From Stenotrophomonas africana (lineage in GTDB: Bacteria > Pseudomonadota > Gammaproteobacteria > Xanthomonadales > Xanthomonadaceae), in NCBI RefSeq assembly GCF_013004645.1, contig NZ_JABEME010000001.1:434001-498000 (forward strand): a DNA stretch of 64,000 bases. Direction: 5' to 3'. Position numbers and translations under genes: made by a program. Of this stretch, positions 26,086-36,780 are shown piece after piece. Positions within the stretch are counted from its first letter, which is position 1, and the number at the start of each line of letters is the position of its first letter. The notes under the pieces are model-generated. The model worked only from the letters and a program-made list of their open reading frames with translations, was not told the DNA's origin and did no database searches.

Positions 26086-26394
26086 TTAGCCGGCGATGCC
26101 GGTGATCTCGATTTCGGTGTAGTACTGACGGTGACCCTGACGCTTCATGTGGTGCTTGCGGCGACGGAACTTGATGATCCGGACCTTGTCAGCACGACCC
26201 TGGGACAGGACCTTGGCGGTGACGGCAGCGCCCTTCAGCGCATCGCCCAGCTTCACGCCGTCGCTGTCACCCAGCATCAGGATATTGTCAAACTTGATCT
26301 CGCTGCCGACTTCGACTTCGAGCTTTTCAATGCGGAGCTTTTCGCCCTGCGCCACGCGGTATTGCTTACCGCCGGTGACCAGTACTGCGTACAT
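26086..26394 (-). CDS. rplU: 50S ribosomal protein L21
   Basis: The 102-residue protein begins at ATG 26394 ([14 protein letters not shown]) and includes the L21 signature '[20 protein letters not shown]' near the C-terminus. The open frame continues upstream to 26475 but has no L21 similarity there. It leads the rplU-rpmA-obgE group. Confidence 0.98.
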   Translation of the reverse strand: MYAVLVTGGKQYRVAQGEKLRIEKLEVEVGSEIKFDNILMLGDSDGVKLGDALKGAAVTAKVLSQGRADKVRIIKFRRRKHHMKRQGHRQYYTEIEITGIAG

Positions 26395-26734
26395 GACCAG
26401 GCCTTCCTCTGTAGTTATTGTGGTCTGAGCTGCCGCCATCGAGGGCGGACAGGAGCGGAATTGTACGCAGATCAACGGCCGTGGGTCAAGTCAACCCCTG
26501 AACGGCCTGGACGGCCGGCCCCTGCAGGGCCGAACCATGCCCGGCTGAACGGTTCGGGGTCCAGGCAGCCGAGCATGGCTCGGCTCTACACAAAGCTGTC
26601 GGCCTGTCTCATCAGGTGAGACATCGGGCTGGCATTGTGGCCCATTGCCCCCATCTGGTCACCTCGGTAGGCTGACCGATTGCCGTTCCCTGCTGGCCCG
26701 GCACCCAGCCAACGCCCCCACAACCGGATCCCCC
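26395..26734. other. Intergenic region between rplU and uvrA
   Basis: This 340-bp stretch separates two divergent genes and so holds the promoters of rplU and uvrA. It includes GC-rich palindromic pieces (GGCCGGCCCCTGCAGGGCCG at about 26513-26532) and a SMAG-type element at 26567-26589. I see no open frame worth calling. Confidence 0.6.
26567..26589 (-). repeat. SMAG-type repeat (GTAG, stem AGCCGAGC)
   Basis: On the minus strand the element reads GTAG, then AGCCGAGC-CAT-GCTCGGCT. The same stem appears at 49432, 49489 and 50759, so this is one sequence subtype within the window. Confidence 0.8.
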
Positions 26735-29727
<2,993 letters not shown>

Positions 29728-29728
<1 letters not shown>

Positions 29729-30135
29729 TGAGCAGCGAACACAAGATCCTGGCCCGCATCCCGATCAGCGTGCGCTGGCGTGACATGGACAGCATGGGCC
29801 ACGTCAACAACGCCAAGTACATTTCCTATCTGGAAGAAGCGCGCGTGCGCTGGATGCTGGGCGTTGAAGGCGTGTCGATGACCGACCGCATCGCACCGGT
29901 GGTGGCCGCGACCAACGTCAACTACCGGCTGCCGATCGTGTGGCCCAACGACATCCTGGTCGAGTTGTTCGTCGAGCGCCTGGGCAACAGCAGCGTGACC
30001 ATCGGCCACCGCATCGTCGACCAGCAGGACGAGTCGAAGCTGTACTCGGATGGCAACGTAGTGGTGGTGTGGATGGATACGCAGACCGGCAGGAGCGCGC
30101 CGCTGCCGGATGCGATCCGCAACGCTTCCACCTGA
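29728..30135 (+). CDS. Acyl-CoA thioesterase, 4HBT/YbgC-like hotdog protein
   Basis: The 135-residue single-hotdog protein has 'VRWRDMDSMGHVNNAKYISYLEEARVRWM', in which the Asp of DMDSMGHVNN is the expected catalytic acid of the 4-hydroxybenzoyl-CoA thioesterase class. No signal peptide is visible. Start and uvrA stop overlap as TGATG, so it is translated from the uvrA transcript. The physiological acyl-CoA is unknown. Confidence 0.88.
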
Positions 30136-30137
30136 CG

Positions 30138-30160
30138 GTAGTGCCGGCCGCTGGCCGGCA
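30138..30160 (+). repeat. SMAG-type repeat (stem TGCCGGCC)
   Basis: GTAG followed by TGCCGGCC-GCT-GGCCGGCA, the most common subtype in this window. It begins three bases after the thioesterase stop. Confidence 0.85.
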
Positions 30161-30203
30161 TGCCCGAACCTGCGACTCTACCCGCCCTGCTCAAAGGACT
30201 GAG

Positions 30204-30929
30204 ATGATCCACCACACCGAACTGCGCGACCTGCTGCCCGGCATGGTCCCCTTCCCCACCGATGTCTTCCCTGCCGACCAGGCCTGGCTCGGCCAGCACC
30301 TGCTGCCGCTGCTGAAGATCGATCTGGGTGTGCTGCGCCCGGAACTGACCGGCCAGGTGGCGACGATGCTGTGCCCGATCGAGCCGTACGACGGCTGCAT
30401 CGGCGAGACCACCGAAGAACACCACAACGAGTTCACCGGCACCAACTGGATCGCCTTCGAACTGACCGCCGGCAACGAGATGCGTTTCCTCGGCAGCGAG
30501 GGCTATTTCATTGGCGACGCGGTGCAGGACAAGCACGCGCAGGAACACATCGCGCAGATGCGCGAGAGCTACGCCAGGGCGCGCGACTACCATGCCACGC
30601 ATGGCCGCCTCGCCTGCTACTCGCGCTATGGCAAGGGTGAGGCCAGCGAGCGCGATTATCTGGATACGCTGGGTGGCCCGATCGGTTTCGGCAACTGGAC
30701 CGAGACCGCGGAGATTCCCGCGGCCTTCGAACTGGGCTTCACCGAGGCAGCCGATGACCCCAACGCTGCGGACGATGCCGAAACGGTGATCATCACCCGC
30801 AATGGCAACAAGTTCTTTGCCGTGGCCAGCGTAGCCGGCTACAACTGGTGCGCCACCGGTGCCGACGCGATCGTGATGCTGTACGAGCCGGTCAGCCGCA
30901 CGGTGCTGTTCTCGTACGACTGGTCGTAA
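30204..30929 (+). CDS. Conserved hypothetical cytoplasmic protein
   Basis: This 241-residue protein starts at ATG 30204 after GGACTGAG. It has no signal peptide and no membrane segment. Features are 'CPIEPYDGCIGETTEEHHNE', 'TGTNWIAFELTAGNEMRFLG', an acidic middle and a C-terminal 'VASVAGYNWCATGADAIVML' with aromatic-rich strands, suggestive of a compact beta domain. I do not recognise a family or function. It lies alone between two SMAG repeats. Confidence 0.7.
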   Translation: MIHHTELRDLLPGMVPFPTDVFPADQAWLGQHLLPLLKIDLGVLRPELTGQVATMLCPIEPYDGCIGETTEEHHNEFTGTNWIAFELTAGNEMRFLGSEGYFIGDAVQDKHAQEHIAQMRESYARARDYHATHGRLACYSRYGKGEASERDYLDTLGGPIGFGNWTETAEIPAAFELGFTEAADDPNAADDAETVIITRNGNKFFAVASVAGYNWCATGADAIVMLYEPVSRTVLFSYDWS

Positions 30930-30938
30930 GACCCCGTG

Positions 30939-30964
30939 GTCGTGCCAGCCGCTGGCCGGCACGA
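30939..30964 (+). repeat. SMAG-like repeat (degenerate, GTCG head)
   Basis: GTCGTGCCAGCC-GCT-GGCCGGCACGAC is a 12-bp stem with one mismatch. The head is GTCG rather than GTAG. It lies between two convergent genes and could act as a terminator stem, though without a T run. Confidence 0.6.
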
Positions 30965-30972
30965 CCATCCCG

Positions 30973-31419
30973 CTACGGCGCGGACTTACGCACGGTCAAC
31001 GTCGCGCCTGCTTCGCCACCGCCTTCCAGCTGCAGCCGCAGCGGCAGCGCCTGGCCTTCCTTCAGCGCACCCTTGCCCTGCATCAGCATCAGGTGCAGGC
31101 CACCGGGCTTGAGCTCGGCACGCGCGCCGGGTGCCAATGGCAGGCGTTCAATGGCGCGCATCCGGCTGACCCCGTCGACGATCGTAGTCTCGTGCAGCGA
31201 CACATCACCGAAGCCGCTGCTGGCCGCACCGGTGATCACTACCGCCTTGCTGCAGCCGTTGTGGATCACGCCATAGCCGGCGGTCATCGGCATCGCCGGA
31301 TTCGGTGGCAACCGCGCCCAGCCCTGCTCCACCGTGACGCAGGCCGGTTCGGCCACCGAAGCCGATGCTGCGGCCGCACACAGAACCAACAGTACGCCAA
31401 CGAATGGTTTGGTTATCAT
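30973..31419 (-). CDS. Periplasmic PCu(A)C-type copper chaperone
   Basis: The 148-residue protein has a signal peptide (MITKPF, hydrophobic core, cut near ASASVA) and the copper motif H-X10-M-X21-H-X-M: His76, Met87, His109 and Met111. This family binds Cu(I) in the periplasm and helps assemble the CuA centre of cytochrome oxidase. The two Cys (about 27 and 55) may form a disulphide. I chose ATG 31419 as it gives a correct signal peptide; longer frames run into the opposite-strand enoyl-CoA hydratase gene. It is divergent from that gene by 34 bases. Confidence 0.9.
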   Translation of the reverse strand: MITKPFVGVLLVLCAAAASASVAEPACVTVEQGWARLPPNPAMPMTAGYGVIHNGCSKAVVITGAASSGFGDVSLHETTIVDGVSRMRAIERLPLAPGARAELKPGGLHLMLMQGKGALKEGQALPLRLQLEGGGEAGATLTVRKSAP

Positions 31420-31453
31420 CGCCCGGGTTCCTTCTTCGCAACGAGACCGCAGC

Positions 31454-32230
31454 ATGACGACGCTCATCGAGGTGATCAACCATGGCCCCATCCGCGAACT
31501 GCGCCTGGCACGGCCGCCGGTCAACGCACTGGACACCGAACTGTGCCGGCAGTTGATCCATGCCATCGAGCTGGCCATGGCCGAAGACGCACATGGCATC
31601 GTGCTGTCGGGCAGCGAGCGCGTCTTCACCGGCGGCATGGACGTGCCGCACCTGCTTTCGCATGGCGATGACAAGCACAAGTTGTTGGACACCTGGAACG
31701 CCTTCTTTGGCGCCGTGCGCACACTGGCAGAGAGCCGCATTCCGGTGGTCGCGGCGATCACCGGCCACGCCCCGGCGGGTGGCTGTGTGCTGGCCCTGTG
31801 CTGCGATTACCGGGTGATGGCGCGCAGCGCCGATCCGTCGCGGCCGTATGCCATCGGCCTGAACGAAGTGCAGGTCGGCCTGATCGCGCCGGAGGGCATC
31901 CAGCGCCTGCTGCGCCGTGCGGTGGGCGTGCACCGCGCCGGCGTGCTGCTGACCACCGGTTCGCTGGTGCCGGCCGAACAGGCGCTGCAGATCGGCCTGG
32001 TGGATGAGCTGGCCGAGGGCGACCTGGTGGTGGCACGCGCCATTGCCTGGCTGCAGAACCTGCTCAAGCAGCCGCGCCAGCCGATGCTGCTGACCCGCGC
32101 GATTGCCCGTGCCGACCTGCATGAGGCGCTGCACCCGGACCTGATCCAGCTGGACCGCTTTGTCGAGGCATGGTTCGCCCCGGATGCGCAGAACGCGCTG
32201 CAGGCACTGGTGGCGCGCCTCGGCAAGTGA
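31454..32230 (+). CDS. Enoyl-CoA hydratase/isomerase family protein
   Basis: The 258-residue crotonase-fold protein contains the oxyanion segments 'RVFTGGMDVPHLLSHGD' and 'ITGHAPAGGCVLALCCDYRV' and the C-terminal 'VGLIAPEGIQRLLRRAVG'. The first catalytic Glu of true hydratases (in the 'A..GGG.E..' region) is not obvious: the segment reads 'APAGGCVLALCCDYR', so it may have a reduced or different activity, such as isomerase. ATG 31454 is preceded by a weak site. It may be induced with the nearby thioesterase genes for fatty-acid use. Confidence 0.82.
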   Translation: MTTLIEVINHGPIRELRLARPPVNALDTELCRQLIHAIELAMAEDAHGIVLSGSERVFTGGMDVPHLLSHGDDKHKLLDTWNAFFGAVRTLAESRIPVVAAITGHAPAGGCVLALCCDYRVMARSADPSRPYAIGLNEVQVGLIAPEGIQRLLRRAVGVHRAGVLLTTGSLVPAEQALQIGLVDELAEGDLVVARAIAWLQNLLKQPRQPMLLTRAIARADLHEALHPDLIQLDRFVEAWFAPDAQNALQALVARLGK

Positions 32231-32233
32231 ACT

Positions 32234-32309
32234 GTAGGGCCGGCCGCTGGCCGGCCACCGCAGGCGCCCCAACTGGCTCATGGGGCTGCCGGCCAGCGGC
32301 CGGCACTAC
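32234..32309. repeat. Inverted pair of SMAG-type repeats
   Basis: A forward element (GTAGGGCCGGCC-GCT-GGCCGGCC, 32234-32257) and a reversed element (TGCCGGCC-AGC-GGCCGGCA-CTAC, 32287-32309) face each other. The pair can form one long stem. It starts three bases after the enoyl-CoA hydratase stop. Confidence 0.85.
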
Positions 32310-32333
32310 CGATGATGGGCTGGCCTGCACCGG

Positions 32334-32339
32334 TATAAT
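32334..32339 (+). promoter_or_regulatory. Candidate -10 box upstream of tesB
   Basis: A perfect TATAAT lies 37 bases before the tesB start codon. A good -35 box at 17-bp spacing is not evident (GATGAT region), so the promoter is only suggested. Confidence 0.4.
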
Positions 32340-32370
32340 CGGGGCCTCTTCACTGCTGTGGCCGCCCCCC

Positions 32371-33279
32371 TTGAACGACACGCCCGAACCCGTCGTCTCC
32401 GAGCTGATCGACCTGCTCACGCTGGAGCGGCTGGAGGACAACCTGTTCCGCGGGCAGAGCCGCGACATCGGCACCAAGTACGTGTTCGGCGGGCAGGTAC
32501 TGGGCCAGGCGCTGGCCGCGGCGCAGGCCACGGTCGACAATGGCCGCCACGTGCACTCGCTGCACGCCTATTTCCTGCGCGCGGGCAACATCGACCACCC
32601 GATCGTCTACGACGTGGACCGCACCCGCGATGGCGGCAGCTTCTCGGTGCGCCGGGTCACCGCGATCCAGCACGGCAAGGTGATCTTCTTCTGCGCGGCC
32701 TCGTTCCAGCAGGCCGAGACCGGCGCCGAGCACCAGCACAAGATGCCCGAAGTGCCACAGCCGGAAGACATCGAACCGAACCGTCCGCTGCCGGCCGAAG
32801 TGCTGGAGCGGCTGCCGATCAAGGTGCAGCGCTGGCTGTCGCGCGGCGGCCCGTTCGAGTTCCGCCACGTCTACCCGCGTGACGAACTGAACCCGCCCAA
32901 GCGCCCGCCCTACCACCAGGTGTGGCTGCGCCTGAGCGAACCGGTGGGCGATGCGCCGGAGCTGCACCAGGCGCTGCTGGCCTACGCCTCCGACTTCCAC
33001 CTGCTGGGCACGGCGACCTTCCCGCACGGCATCAGCTACTACCACCCGCACGTGCAGATGGCCTCGCTCGACCACGCAATCTGGTTCCACCGCCCGTTCC
33101 GTGCCGACGACTGGCTGTTGTACTCGCTGGACAGCCCCAGCGCGCAGGATTCGCGCGGCCTGGCACGCGGCCAGTTCTTCACCCGCAATGGCGTACTGGT
33201 GGCCAGCACCGCGCAGGAAGGCCTGATCCGCGTCGTTCCCGACCAGGCCGCGGCCGCCGCCGTGCCAGCCAAGGAGTAA
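32371..33279 (+). CDS. tesB: Acyl-CoA thioesterase II
   Basis: The 302-residue double-hotdog enzyme hydrolyses acyl-CoA esters. Family marks are 'LFRGQSRDIGTKYVFGGQVLGQAL', 'HSLHAYFLRAGNIDHPIVYDV', 'ASDFHLLGTATFPHG', 'SLDHAIWFHRPFRADDWLLY' and 'SRGLARGQFFTRNGVLVAS', with the catalytic Asp in 'YASDFHLL'. The start is TTG 32371 (encoding MNDTPEPVVSELID); no ATG gives a family-like N-terminus. TTG starts are uncommon, and a TATAAT lies 32 bases upstream. Followed four bases later by a DUF2007-type gene. Confidence 0.93.
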   Translation: MNDTPEPVVSELIDLLTLERLEDNLFRGQSRDIGTKYVFGGQVLGQALAAAQATVDNGRHVHSLHAYFLRAGNIDHPIVYDVDRTRDGGSFSVRRVTAIQHGKVIFFCAASFQQAETGAEHQHKMPEVPQPEDIEPNRPLPAEVLERLPIKVQRWLSRGGPFEFRHVYPRDELNPPKRPPYHQVWLRLSEPVGDAPELHQALLAYASDFHLLGTATFPHGISYYHPHVQMASLDHAIWFHRPFRADDWLLYSLDSPSAQDSRGLARGQFFTRNGVLVASTAQEGLIRVVPDQAAAAAVPAKE

Positions 33280-33282
33280 CCC

Positions 33283-33792
33283 ATGCGCCAGATCTTCAGC
33301 AGCCAGCGCGTGGAAACCGTCGAAGGCGTGGCCGAGCTCCTGCGCGGGCATGGCATCGACGTCAAAGTGACCAATGGACGCTCGTACAAGACCCGCCGCC
33401 GCGGCCAGTTCAGCTACACCGACCTGGGCAACGCCAACGCCTACCCAGCGGTGTGGATCGTGCGCGCCGACGACCAGCCGCGCGCGCGTGAAATCCTGCG
33501 CGAGGCACGTCTGCTCGACACCACCCGCCGCGACCATCCGACCGCCGAATTCGCCTTCCGCGACGCGCCAGAACAGGGCAGCGGTGGCCGCAGCTGGGCC
33601 TGGCGCATCCGCATCGCCCTGCTGGTGGTGATCGCCGGCGTGGCGCTGGTGATCGGCCTGCGCCATCGCAGCGCCCCGGCGCCGGTCGCACCGGCCCCTG
33701 CCCCGCAGGCCCAGCCGCAGCAGACGCAACCGGCTCCGCAGGCCGCACCGGAAGAGGAAGAAGTCCGGGTCCGCATCCAGCCCTCGAAGTGA
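33283..33792 (+). CDS. DUF2007-like signal-transducing protein with C-terminal membrane helix
   Basis: The 169-residue protein has an N-terminal DUF2007/PII-like domain ('MRQIFSSQRVETVEGVAELL', 'GHGIDVKVTN', 'VWIVRADDQPRAREILREAR'), then one membrane helix (about residues 109-126, 'WRIRIALLVVIAGVALVIG') and a Pro/Ala/Gln-rich tail with an acidic cluster ending 'VRVRIQPSK'. This type is common in Xanthomonadaceae and annotated 'pathogenicity-like'. It starts four bases after tesB and is likely co-transcribed. The function is unknown. Confidence 0.78.
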   Translation: MRQIFSSQRVETVEGVAELLRGHGIDVKVTNGRSYKTRRRGQFSYTDLGNANAYPAVWIVRADDQPRAREILREARLLDTTRRDHPTAEFAFRDAPEQGSGGRSWAWRIRIALLVVIAGVALVIGLRHRSAPAPVAPAPAPQAQPQQTQPAPQAAPEEEEVRVRIQPSK

Positions 33793-33799
33793 CGCACGG

Positions 33800-33927
33800 G
33801 TAGGGCCGGCCGCTGGCCGGCAGCCGCAAAAAGGGGACGGAGGGGATTAAGTCGTTTGAGGCACAAACGACTTAATCCCCTCCGTCCCCTTTTTGTCATG
33901 AGGTTGCCGGCCAGCGGCCGGCACTAC
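33800..33927. repeat. Composite repeat: SMAG, 31-bp perfect palindrome, reversed SMAG
   Basis: Two SMAG-type elements (33800-33822 and 33905-33927, facing each other) flank a very long inverted repeat. Its 31-base arms (33827-33857 and 33865-33895) match perfectly, with a 7-base loop. The arm begins with CAAAAAGGGGACGGAGGGG and ends with ATTAAGTCGTTT. Half-copies or degraded copies of the same arm are at 55248-55275 and 63031-63110. The nested arrangement suggests one element inserted near another. A-run/T-run ends would also allow transcription termination. Confidence 0.85.
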
Positions 33928-33999
33928 CGCGCAGAAGGCCGGTCACACTTCGCGCGCGGCTCCGTCATGGGACACAATCCCAGCAGGAGAGCCGCCGCC

Positions 34000-35217
34000 A
34001 TGACGACGTTCGCCGCATCGATCGACCAGACCCTGGAACGCGAACTGCCCGCCGCCGCCAGCGGGTGCCAGCACGCCTATGGCCGTATCGTGCTGGCCTG
34101 CCAGAACACGGTCACCGCCATCGCGCTGGCCATCACCCGCGACCGCCAGGCCAGCGAGGACATCGCCCAGGAGGCCTTCGTCAAGGGCTGGCAGCAGCTG
34201 CACCAGCTGCGCAGTTCGACCAGTTTCCTGCCCTGGCTTCGGCAGATCACCCGCAACCTGGCCCGCGACTGGCTACGTGCACAACGTGGCCGGCCGCTGA
34301 CCGGCGAGGCGGCCGAGGTGGCGATGGGCATGGCCGCCGACCCGTCGCCGGGCGCGGCCGACCGCCTGCAGCGGGTGGAGGAAGAGATCGCCGCCGAGGA
34401 CATCATTTCCGCCTTGCCCGCCGACAGCCGCGAGGTGCTGTTGCTGTACTACCGCGAAGGCCAGCGCTCGCAGCAGGTGGCCGACCTGCTTGGGCTCAGT
34501 GACGCCGCCGTGCGCAAGCGCCTGTCGCGTGCCCGCGCCCTGGTGCGCGACGGCCTGCTGCAGCGCTTCGGCGAGTTCGCGCGCAGCAGCGCACCCAGTG
34601 CCGCGTTCGCTACGGCGGTGGTTTCGATGGTACTGGTGGCCGCGCCCGGCACTGCCAGCGCAGCGATCCTGCTCGGCACCGGTGTCGGCGTGGGCGGCAG
34701 CAAGCTGGGCCTGGGCGGCGTCAGTGCCGCAGGCGGGGCAGCCATGGGTTCACTGACGGCCGCCGCCAGCCAGCTGCACCTGATTCCCGCCAGCGACTGG
34801 GCCACCGTTGCCGGTGGCGTCGTCGGCGGCATCATCGGCAGCTATCTGGGTGGCCGCTTCCTGCTGCGCTTCGCAGACACCCAGCAGGAACGAACAGCAG
34901 TGCGGCGCTTCGTGCACCTCAATACGTTCACCGCGATGGTCGTCTGCACCAGCCTGCTGATCTCGCTGATGCTGCAGGTGCCATTCTGGCTGCAACTTGC
35001 GATTCTCGTCATCGGCCTGGGTACGGTGAACTACCAGTGCCTGGTGCCGCTGCAGCGCCTGATGGCACCCATGATCGCGCGCGATTCAGCGCGGCGCGGC
35101 CGCAGCGGAACCAACTGGAAATACGAATCCGTGTACGGGCGCACCGGCATCATCGGGGCGAACGTATTCGTGATCGGTCTGGTGGTATATGCGCTGATGC
35201 GCAACGGAAACGTGTAA
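34000..35217 (+). CDS. ECF sigma factor fused to a C-terminal membrane domain
   Basis: The 405-residue protein begins with sigma region 2 ('VLACQNTVTAIALAITRDRQ', 'EDIAQEAFVKGWQQLHQL', 'FLPWLRQITRNLARDWLRAQ', residues about 28-95) and region 4 ('[20 protein letters not shown]', 'QQVADLLGLSDAAVRKRLS', residues about 136-185). After residue 200 it has about five hydrophobic segments (roughly 202-230, 275-300, 325-350, 350-366 and 385-402) joined by basic loops ('RFLLRFADTQQERTAVRRF'). So one chain has DNA-recognition and membrane parts, with no separate anti-sigma gene beside it. ATG 34000 follows CAGGAGAG; upstream ATGs at 33856 and 33958 are in the palindrome or have no support. Confidence 0.85.
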   Translation: MTTFAASIDQTLERELPAAASGCQHAYGRIVLACQNTVTAIALAITRDRQASEDIAQEAFVKGWQQLHQLRSSTSFLPWLRQITRNLARDWLRAQRGRPLTGEAAEVAMGMAADPSPGAADRLQRVEEEIAAEDIISALPADSREVLLLYYREGQRSQQVADLLGLSDAAVRKRLSRARALVRDGLLQRFGEFARSSAPSAAFATAVVSMVLVAAPGTASAAILLGTGVGVGGSKLGLGGVSAAGGAAMGSLTAAASQLHLIPASDWATVAGGVVGGIIGSYLGGRFLLRFADTQQERTAVRRFVHLNTFTAMVVCTSLLISLMLQVPFWLQLAILVIGLGTVNYQCLVPLQRLMAPMIARDSARRGRSGTNWKYESVYGRTGIIGANVFVIGLVVYALMRNGNV

Positions 35218-35220
35218 CGG

Positions 35221-35247
35221 ACAACGCCGGCAGTCTGCCGGCGTTGT
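35221..35247. terminator. Stem-loop between convergent genes
   Basis: ACAACGCCGGCA-GTC-TGCCGGCGTTGT is a perfect 12-bp stem with a three-base loop, directly after the sigma-fusion stop (35217) and between convergent genes. The T run is poor (CGTCATTTC), so termination strength is uncertain. Confidence 0.65.
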
Positions 35248-35269
35248 CGTCATTTCACCGCGTTGACCC

Positions 35270-35830
35270 TCAGCGCTGCGGCTTCGGCGCAGCGCCATCA
35301 CGCGGACCGCCATGGCGCGGGCCACCGTGCATCGGGCCCTTGGCTGCGTCGAACTCGGCCTTGCTCAGCTGGCCGTCCTTGTTGGTGTCGGCGGCAGCGA
35401 ACCAGGCATCACGACGCTGCTTCACGCGCAGCTCGCGGTCAGCCTTGTCCAGGTAGCCGTCCTTGTTCAGATCAAGCTGGTCGAAGCGAGCTGCCAGGCG
35501 CGGGTCGGCCTTGGCTTCCTCGCGGCTGATGCGGCCGTCCTTGTTGACGTCCAGCTTGGCCCAGCGCTCACCGCCGTGGCCACGGCGGCCATGCTGCCAG
35601 CGAGGCAGTTCATCGCGCGAGAGCTTGCCATCCTTGTTCTTGTCCAGCTCGTCGAACTTCGCGGCCAGGCGCGGGTGGGCAGCGGCCTCGCTGCGGTCGA
35701 TCACGCCGTCGCCGTTGGTGTCCAGCTTTGCCGGACGCTGCGCCGGCGTGGTCGAGGGGTCGGCGGCAAGCGCGATTCCGGAAGCAGAGGTGCCCAGCAG
35801 CAGGGCCAGCAGCAGGGGGGTACGGATCAT
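35270..35830 (-). CDS. Secreted EF-hand (calcium-binding) protein
   Basis: The 186-residue protein has a signal peptide ending 'SGIALAAD' and five EF-hand loops of the DxNxDG type: [48 protein letters not shown] and [12 protein letters not shown]. The C-terminus is Gly/Pro/His-rich. Such proteins bind Ca2+ in the periplasm or outside the cell, and some belong to the CREC-like 'EF-hand domain-containing' group in Xanthomonadaceae. The partner is unknown. Confidence 0.9.
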   Translation of the reverse strand: MIRTPLLLALLLGTSASGIALAADPSTTPAQRPAKLDTNGDGVIDRSEAAAHPRLAAKFDELDKNKDGKLSRDELPRWQHGRRGHGGERWAKLDVNKDGRISREEAKADPRLAARFDQLDLNKDGYLDKADRELRVKQRRDAWFAAADTNKDGQLSKAEFDAAKGPMHGGPRHGGPRDGAAPKPQR

Positions 35831-35986
35831 GAGGTCACTCCTGGGGATGGGAACAGCGTCGGGGTGATCACTTCACCCTCGGGAGACAACAACGCCCGGG
35901 CTCGAGATCGGTTGACGCCGCTGCCGGTTCCGTTCATCCGGCGGACAGTCGCCGCCACTGCGACAACCTGGGGCTATGCTGTGCCC

Positions 35987-36742
35987 ATGGCGATTCATGG
36001 CGACAGAGACGACGAACTGCGGCTTTTCCAGACCGGCGAGCACCCCTGCGGGTACTGGTCGGACCGGGTGGCACGTGACCTGGTGCTGGATCCGCACGAT
36101 CGTCGCCTTGGTGGCTTGTACCCGCTGGCACTGAGCTGGGGCTTCCGCCGCAGTGGCGATCTGGTCTACCGGCCGCACTGCGCGCACTGCCAGGCCTGCG
36201 TGGCGGTGCGCATCCCGGTGGCCCGCTTCGCCCCGGACCGCAGCCAGCGCCGCTGTGCCGCCCGCAATGACGACCTCGAGGTGCGGATCACCGCCGCCAC
36301 CGCCCGGGACGACCTGTTCGCGCTGTATCACCGTTATCTCACCCACCGCCACGCCAACGGCGGCATGGACGACCATGGCCCGCACGAATTCGAGCAGTTC
36401 CTGATCGGCAGCTGGTCGCACACCCGCTTCATGGAAATGCGCCTGCCCGGCCACGACGGTCAGCCCAGCCAACTGCTGGGGGTGGCGGTGACCGACGTCA
36501 CCGAGCACGGCCTTTCAGCGGTCTACACCTTCTTCGACCCGGACCACGCCGCACGTGGGCTGGGCACCTTCGCGATCCTGCAGCAGATCGAATGGGCACG
36601 CCGCGAGGGGCTGCCGCACGTGTACCTGGGCTATTGGATCCGTGGCCACCAGAAGATGGACTACAAGCGTCGCTTCCATCCGCTGGAAGCCTACGATGGC
36701 CGCCGCTGGCACGATTTCGACAACGATCTGGACGGGCGCTGA
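35987..36742 (+). CDS. bpt: Aspartate/glutamate leucyltransferase (bacterial protein transferase)
   Basis: The 251-residue enzyme transfers Leu from Leu-tRNA to proteins with N-terminal Asp or Glu, marking them for ClpSAP degradation (N-end rule). It resembles arginyl-transferase (Ate) family members: '[17 protein letters not shown]', '[21 protein letters not shown]', '[17 protein letters not shown]', '[16 protein letters not shown]', '[20 protein letters not shown]' and '[18 protein letters not shown]'. The Cys-rich motif HCAHCQAC is intact. ATG 35987 gives the normal length; the open frame reaches far upstream, antisense to the EF-hand gene. Confidence 0.94.
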   Translation: MAIHGDRDDELRLFQTGEHPCGYWSDRVARDLVLDPHDRRLGGLYPLALSWGFRRSGDLVYRPHCAHCQACVAVRIPVARFAPDRSQRRCAARNDDLEVRITAATARDDLFALYHRYLTHRHANGGMDDHGPHEFEQFLIGSWSHTRFMEMRLPGHDGQPSQLLGVAVTDVTEHGLSAVYTFFDPDHAARGLGTFAILQQIEWARREGLPHVYLGYWIRGHQKMDYKRRFHPLEAYDGRRWHDFDNDLDGR

Positions 36743-36780
36743 CAAACCGCTGACACCGGGCCGGGTGCACAATACGGCCC

